A stretch of DNA of 9,493 bases, from positions 1-9,493 of the forward strand of contig CAMLNB010000139.1 of assembly GCA_946481205.1 (NCBI GenBank). The letters run 5' to 3'. The translations under genes and the position numbers were made by a program. Of the stretch, positions 6,874 to 9,493 are shown in pieces. The notes under the pieces were generated by a model. That model searched no databases. It saw nothing but the letters and a program-made list of their open reading frames with translations, and was not told the origin of the DNA. Positions within the stretch are counted from its first letter, which is position 1, and every line of letters starts with the position of its first letter. Origin of the DNA: an uncultured Kangiella sp. (GTDB lineage Bacteria > Pseudomonadota > Gammaproteobacteria > Enterobacterales > DSM-103792).

Positions 6874-7107
6874 TCACAGAAGCGTAGAAGAAATTTGCCA
6901 AGCTGCCAGTGCCGCTGCCGGGGAAAACCCGGGGATGGGAAAAACCATTGCCCAGAATGAATCAAGGCGACCAGTGGTCGCCTTGATTTGCCGCAATTCG
7001 GATTTGAGTTGGACCTTGTCGCGGGTCCGTTCAGCCTTCTGGCTGGGGCCGTGTGCGCCGCCCTTCCGCAGGATCGGGGCACAGGCATGACGATTACGCG
7101 GTTTCAT
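6874..7107 (-). CDS. Small basic protein with in-frame hairpin and hydrophobic tail, function unknown
   Basis: Not recognised as a named family. A real gene is supported by GGAG (7115-7118) 7 bases before the ATG, the best ribosome-binding site in the neighbourhood. 77 residues. Residues 1-39 carry eleven Lys/Arg against three Asp/Glu, with RNRHA (4-8) and ILRKGGAHG (12-20). Codons 40-50 form a perfect RNA hairpin. Residues 50-77 contain no charged residue and are hydrophobic ([12 protein letters not shown], then an Ala-rich stretch). This order (basic body, in-frame hairpin, greasy tail) is that of arfA, where RNase III cleavage and termination in the hairpin yield a nonstop mRNA, and the truncated product rescues stalled ribosomes when tmRNA fails. 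The ArfA signature KKGKGSY is absent, so the parallel is architectural only. The MCP gene follows after 28 bases. Confidence 0.6.
   Translation of the reverse strand: MKPRNRHACAPILRKGGAHGPSQKAERTRDKVQLKSELRQIKATTGRLDSFWAMVFPIPGFSPAAALAAWQISSTLL
6960..6988 (-). other. Perfect hairpin inside the small gene
   Basis: AATCAAGGCGAC (6960-6971) and its exact complement (6977-6988) enclose a five-base loop; counted to the centre the symmetry extends to 14 bases per arm. On the minus strand it falls in codons 40-50 of the small basic protein. Neither side has a proper T run (GATTTGCC on plus, GATTCATTC on minus), so it is a poor intrinsic terminator. A duplex of this length near a coding end could be an RNase III site or an attenuator; that is inference. 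Confidence 0.7.
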
Positions 7108-7143
7108 TGCCTGTCTCCATTGTCTGTTTCCGTGTAGTGACGC

Positions 7144-7200
7144 GGCCAGCTGGCCAGCGTCGGGCGGCGATTGTCAGGCTTGCGACCCGCTCACGCAAGC
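7144..7200. other. Palindromes in the gap between the EamA gene and the small gene
   Basis: The gap 7108-7246 holds a perfect palindrome GGCCAGCTGGCC (7144-7155) overlapping another (GCTGGCCAGC, 7149-7158), and an inverted repeat GCTTGCG/CGCAAGC (7178-7184 and 7194-7200) with a nine-base loop. The latter lies about 50 bases after the transporter stop and could slow or end transcription, but no T run follows. No convincing promoter for the small gene was found here. Confidence 0.3.
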
Positions 7201-7246
7201 GCGGGCTGTTTCAAATGTTGTCGGAAGAACAGGTTGCGCTGAGCAA

Positions 7247-8140
7247 TCAGGTCGAACGCAAGCGTCGCCACCAATCCAGCAGAATACCGGTCGCGGTGAG
7301 GCCGGCAACGATGATCAGTGCGGCGCCGACCAGCGATAGCGGGTGAATCGGTTCCCGCCAGAGCAGCCAGCCGAAGGCAAAAGCAAAGACCACCTGCGTG
7401 TAACTCCAAGCGCCGATGCGGCCCGGCGGCGCCAGCATGAAGGCGCGGGTCATCAGCATCTGGCCGAGTGCGGCGGTGATGCCGAGGCCGAGCAAGGCAG
7501 GCCAGTCGCTGGCGATAATCGGGTGCCAATCGATGAAGGCCGGGATGGAGGTAATGACGGTGCTGATCAAACTGAAATAGAACACGATCATGTGCGCGCT
7601 TTCGCTGTCGGCCATGCGTCGTATCGTCACTTTTGAGCCGGCGGCCAGGAACGCGCCAAGCAGGCCGAGCAGGTAAACCGGCGTGAAGGTGTCCGCGTCG
7701 GGCCGGACCACCATCGCAACGCCGGCAATGCCGATCAAACCGGAGAAAAGATAGCGTTTCTTGAATTCATCACCGAGCCAGAAATAGGCAATCACTGGGA
7801 TCCAGATCGGCGCTGTTTGCGCCAGCAAGGTGACTTCACCGAGCGGCAGCACGCCGAGGCAGTAGAAGTACAGATACATCGAGGTGATGCCGGTGGTCGA
7901 GCGCAGAAAATGAAAGCGCAATTTGTCGGCTTTGAAAATCAGTTTGCCGCGTGCCAGCAAGTAGGGCAGCAGAATCAGCAGCGCAAACAGATTGCGGAAG
8001 AAAACGATCTGGGCGTTGCTGTAATGCGGCGCCAGATGCTTGACCAAGGCGCCGAGTCCGGTGAACACCAGTTCGGACAGCAACAACAACATCGTTCCGC
8101 GGGCGATGAGTGCAGCGTCCGCGCGGGAAGGCAATGACAT
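7247..8140 (-). CDS. EamA/DMT-superfamily transporter, ten membrane helices
   Basis: Inner-membrane drug/metabolite transporter of the EamA (RhaT/YdcZ-like) group, probably an exporter of a small metabolite; substrate not predictable. 297 residues with two tandem EamA repeats, about 15-146 and 155-288, five helices each. Features seen: FFRNLFALLILLP (47-59), FLRSTTGITSMYLYFYCLGV (78-97), LGEVTLLAQTAPIWIPVIAY (100-119), which is the well-kept helix-4 segment ending in a WLGDEF turn, and in repeat two GLGITAALGQMLMTRAF (218-234), SYTQVVFAFAFGWLLWREP (246-264). Ends in a short basic tail (WWRRLR). The start at 8140 has no clear Shine-Dalgarno sequence but gives the right length. Lies 107 bases downstream of sseA and may be partly co-transcribed with it, though it has its own -10 element. 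Confidence 0.92.
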   Translation of the reverse strand: MSLPSRADAALIARGTMLLLLSELVFTGLGALVKHLAPHYSNAQIVFFRNLFALLILLPYLLARGKLIFKADKLRFHFLRSTTGITSMYLYFYCLGVLPLGEVTLLAQTAPIWIPVIAYFWLGDEFKKRYLFSGLIGIAGVAMVVRPDADTFTPVYLLGLLGAFLAAGSKVTIRRMADSESAHMIVFYFSLISTVITSIPAFIDWHPIIASDWPALLGLGITAALGQMLMTRAFMLAPPGRIGAWSYTQVVFAFAFGWLLWREPIHPLSLVGAALIIVAGLTATGILLDWWRRLRST

Positions 8141-8175
8141 GATGGGGCCGGCAGCAAGGCGAGATGCCGATGGCG

Positions 8176-8181
8176 ATTATA
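8176..8181 (-). promoter_or_regulatory. Perfect -10 hexamer upstream of the EamA transporter
   Basis: TATAAT on the minus strand (8181-8176), 35 bases before the transporter ATG, giving a leader of about 28 bases. The -35 position is poor (CAGCAA at 17 bases spacing), so it is likely a weak or activated promoter, if it is one. Confidence 0.45.
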
Positions 8182-8247
8182 GCGGTTCTGAATGCCGCTT
8201 GCTGGTGCCACTTGCCGGCAGTTTTGCCGAACCACTGCGTCAGGACG

Positions 8248-9099
8248 TTATGGCGAATTCCCCGTTGCAATGGCACTAGTCGGTTCGGTAATCCACTCGC
8301 TCCAAGAACCGGGGTAGAGTTTGGCGGCCGGCAGGCCAGCCAACGCCATGGCGAAAATGCCATGACAGGCTGTGACCCCTGAGCCGCAGTAGAAAACGGT
8401 GGTGTCAGCGCGATCAGTGCCGGCCTGCAGATAGCGCTCGCGTAGCTGTTCTGCCGACAGAAATCGGCCATCGTTTGCCAGATTGCCGGTGAAGGGCAGA
8501 TTGATCGCGCCGGGAATATGGCCCGCTACCGGATCGATGGGCTCTTCCAAACCGGCATAGCGAGCATTGCCGCGAACATCGATCACGACGCGTTTCTGAT
8601 CGATATTTTGCAGTGCTTCCGCCATCACGATTTGCCCGGCTTGCAACTCACCAATGAATGCGGTTGGTTCGACGTGCTCGGCGCCAGCTTGTGTGGGCAA
8701 ATCGGCTGCGAGCCAGGCCGGCCAACCACCATCCAGCAAGCTGCAGCGCTCATGGCCGAGCCAGCGCAGCAGCCACCAGAGTCGGCTGGCATAGGCGCCG
8801 CCGGCATCGTCATACGCGACCACATCGGTGTCGGGGCCGATACCGAAGCGAGCGAATGTGGCGGCCAACACAGCTGGTTCCGGCAGCGGATGGCGACCGG
8901 TTCTGCCGGCAATGATGGGTCCTGACAAGTCTTGCTCCAGATCGGCGTGAATCGCACCCGGAATATGACCGGCGAGGTATTGCTCGCGACCCCAGCCGGG
9001 TGCTTGCAGTTTGGAACGGCAATCGATCAGCCTGAGTGTTGCAGCGTTATGCTGGCGTTTCGCGTGCAGCGCGCGGGCGCTGATCAACAGTTCCGTCAT
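8248..9099 (-). CDS. sseA: 3-mercaptopyruvate/thiosulfate sulfurtransferase, tandem rhodanese
   Basis: Transfers sulfane sulfur from 3-mercaptopyruvate (or thiosulfate) to thiols or cyanide, via a cysteine persulfide; cytoplasmic. 283 residues against 281 in E. coli SseA. The inactive N-terminal rhodanese domain spans about 5-140 (LIDCRSKL at 24-31, AGHIPGAIHAD at 43-53, LLDGGWPAWL at 121-130); the catalytic C-terminal domain about 155-275 (VVIDVRGNARYAG at 171-183, GHIPGAINLPF at 193-203). The active loop CGSGVTAC starts at Cys238, the same number as in E. coli; the CG[ST]GVT form marks mercaptopyruvate sulfurtransferases rather than CRKGVT thiosulfate rhodaneses. Start at 9099: the ribosome-binding site is weak (TAAG 7 bases upstream), but length and N-terminus fit. 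Divergent from the DUF3025 gene. Confidence 0.94.
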   Translation of the reverse strand: MTELLISARALHAKRQHNAATLRLIDCRSKLQAPGWGREQYLAGHIPGAIHADLEQDLSGPIIAGRTGRHPLPEPAVLAATFARFGIGPDTDVVAYDDAGGAYASRLWWLLRWLGHERCSLLDGGWPAWLAADLPTQAGAEHVEPTAFIGELQAGQIVMAEALQNIDQKRVVIDVRGNARYAGLEEPIDPVAGHIPGAINLPFTGNLANDGRFLSAEQLRERYLQAGTDRADTTVFYCGSGVTACHGIFAMALAGLPAAKLYPGSWSEWITEPTSAIATGNSP

Positions 9100-9132
9100 G
9101 ATTTGCTTACGTTGCCCAAAGACAGTGGCGTT

Positions 9133-9138
9133 ATCATA
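9133..9138 (-). promoter_or_regulatory. Candidate -10 element for sseA
   Basis: TATGAT on the minus strand (9138-9133), five of six to consensus, 33 bases before the sseA ATG. The nearest -35-like hexamer (TTGCGC) is 19 bases away, longer than ideal. It lies in the 137-base divergent gap shared with the DUF3025 gene. Confidence 0.3.
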
Positions 9139-9236
9139 GCGAAAGTGAGCGTCCCCAGCGCAAGCGAACGAGCTTGGCGAAAGCAGGGCATTCGGTTGCG
9201 GCGCGTGTCGCGATTCTCTTCTACGGTAATTCGTTC

Positions 9237-9493
9237 ATGGCAAAAGTGCCCTCATCGATATCGCCATCTCGGCCAGTCGAAGCCCCGCCGCAGGCGAACT
9301 GGCAACCACAGTTCTGGCAACAACATCCCGGCTTCGCGGCGATAGCACCGGCCGCAGCGCGGATCTGTGACTGGCCGGAATGGCCGGCACCGGAGGACTA
9401 CTACCCGAAACTCTCGGCACAGGCGCCCGTGCGTTTTGTCGGTGTCGACGTGCTGTCGTATGAAGATCATGTCGCCGAGACCGGTGAAGTGCC
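9237..9493 (+). CDS. DUF3025-domain protein, C-terminus cut by window edge
   Basis: Function unknown. 85 residues are visible before the right edge. After a Pro/Gln-rich start (residues 1-33) come CDWPEWPAPEDYYPKL (about 44-59) and RFVGVDVLSYEDHVAETGEV (about 65-84). The RFV...YE..V.ETGEVP pattern is the one I associate with DUF3025, whose next conserved block (NWHDxFNALVW) would lie just outside. The family is known only from conservation in proteobacteria. Start taken at the ATG at 9237; no good ribosome-binding site precedes it, and the frame stays open upstream to a TTG at 9174, so a longer N-terminus is possible. Divergent from sseA. Confidence 0.7.
   Translation, partial: MAKVPSSISPSRPVEAPPQANWQPQFWQQHPGFAAIAPAAARICDWPEWPAPEDYYPKLSAQAPVRFVGVDVLSYEDHVAETGEV

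Noticed and set aside
6099..6887. 262-codon plus-strand open frame
   Set aside because: Antisense to the canonical MCP signalling domain; composition rich in His, Gln and Arg without any family motif.
6878..6901. TTGGCA on the minus strand, as a sigma54 -24 or sigma70 -35 element for the MCP
   Set aside because: The matching -12 GC is absent at the required spacing, and the sigma70 partner TGTGAC is poor; it also lies inside the small gene.
6846..7088. N-terminal extension of the MCP to an ATG at 7088
   Set aside because: The added 81 residues are low-complexity Arg/Pro/Ser, overlap the small gene in another frame, and the usual receptor start [14 protein letters not shown] begins at 6845.
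8182..8247. Terminator after sseA
   Set aside because: Only short, interrupted inverted repeats and no T run; sseA and the transporter may be partly co-transcribed.

Overview
The window looks like chromosomal DNA of a moderately GC-rich gammaproteobacterium. RsuA, YfcH, SseA and YmdB all match their E. coli relatives closely in length and active-site motifs, and a DUF3413/YejM-type membrane sulfatase and a DUF3025 gene are also typical of this class. Genus cannot be fixed from the sequence; nothing points to a plasmid, phage or insertion element. Most of the window is ordinary housekeeping and accessory metabolism, densely packed on both strands.

Left part (1-1773): an aldehyde dehydrogenase runs off the left edge on the minus strand, starting at a GTG. 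It is divergent from a macro-domain O-acetyl-ADP-ribose deacetylase (ymdB-like) on the plus strand, with about 115 bases between them. Next (1774-3582): an A/C-rich gap holding a degenerate 13-base tandem repeat precedes a two-gene plus-strand operon, a TIGR01777/YfcH-type dehydrogenase and rsuA (16S rRNA pseudouridine synthase), which overlap by ATGA. A perfect 19-bp hairpin then serves as a two-way terminator against the convergent gene.

Middle part (3583-7107, minus strand): a YejM/PbgA-like inner-membrane sulfatase-fold protein keeps a complete-looking metal and nucleophile set, unlike E. coli YejM. Upstream of it lie a TetR-type operator-like palindrome and a short methyl-accepting chemotaxis protein. 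Just upstream of the MCP is a small gene (6874-7107) with a strong ribosome-binding site. It encodes a very basic N-terminal half, a perfect hairpin inside the reading frame, and a wholly uncharged hydrophobic tail. That layout recalls arfA, the hairpin-truncated, tmRNA-sensitive ribosome-rescue gene, although the protein sequence is not recognisably ArfA. It is the most interesting object in the window.

Right part (7247-9493): a ten-helix EamA/DMT transporter and a two-domain 3-mercaptopyruvate sulfurtransferase (sseA), both minus strand and each with a -10-like hexamer about 35 bases before its start. A DUF3025 gene diverges from sseA and is cut by the right edge. No tRNA, rRNA, CRISPR or mobile element was seen. 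No stretch over 300 bases lacks a gene; the longest gaps are 115-160 bases.
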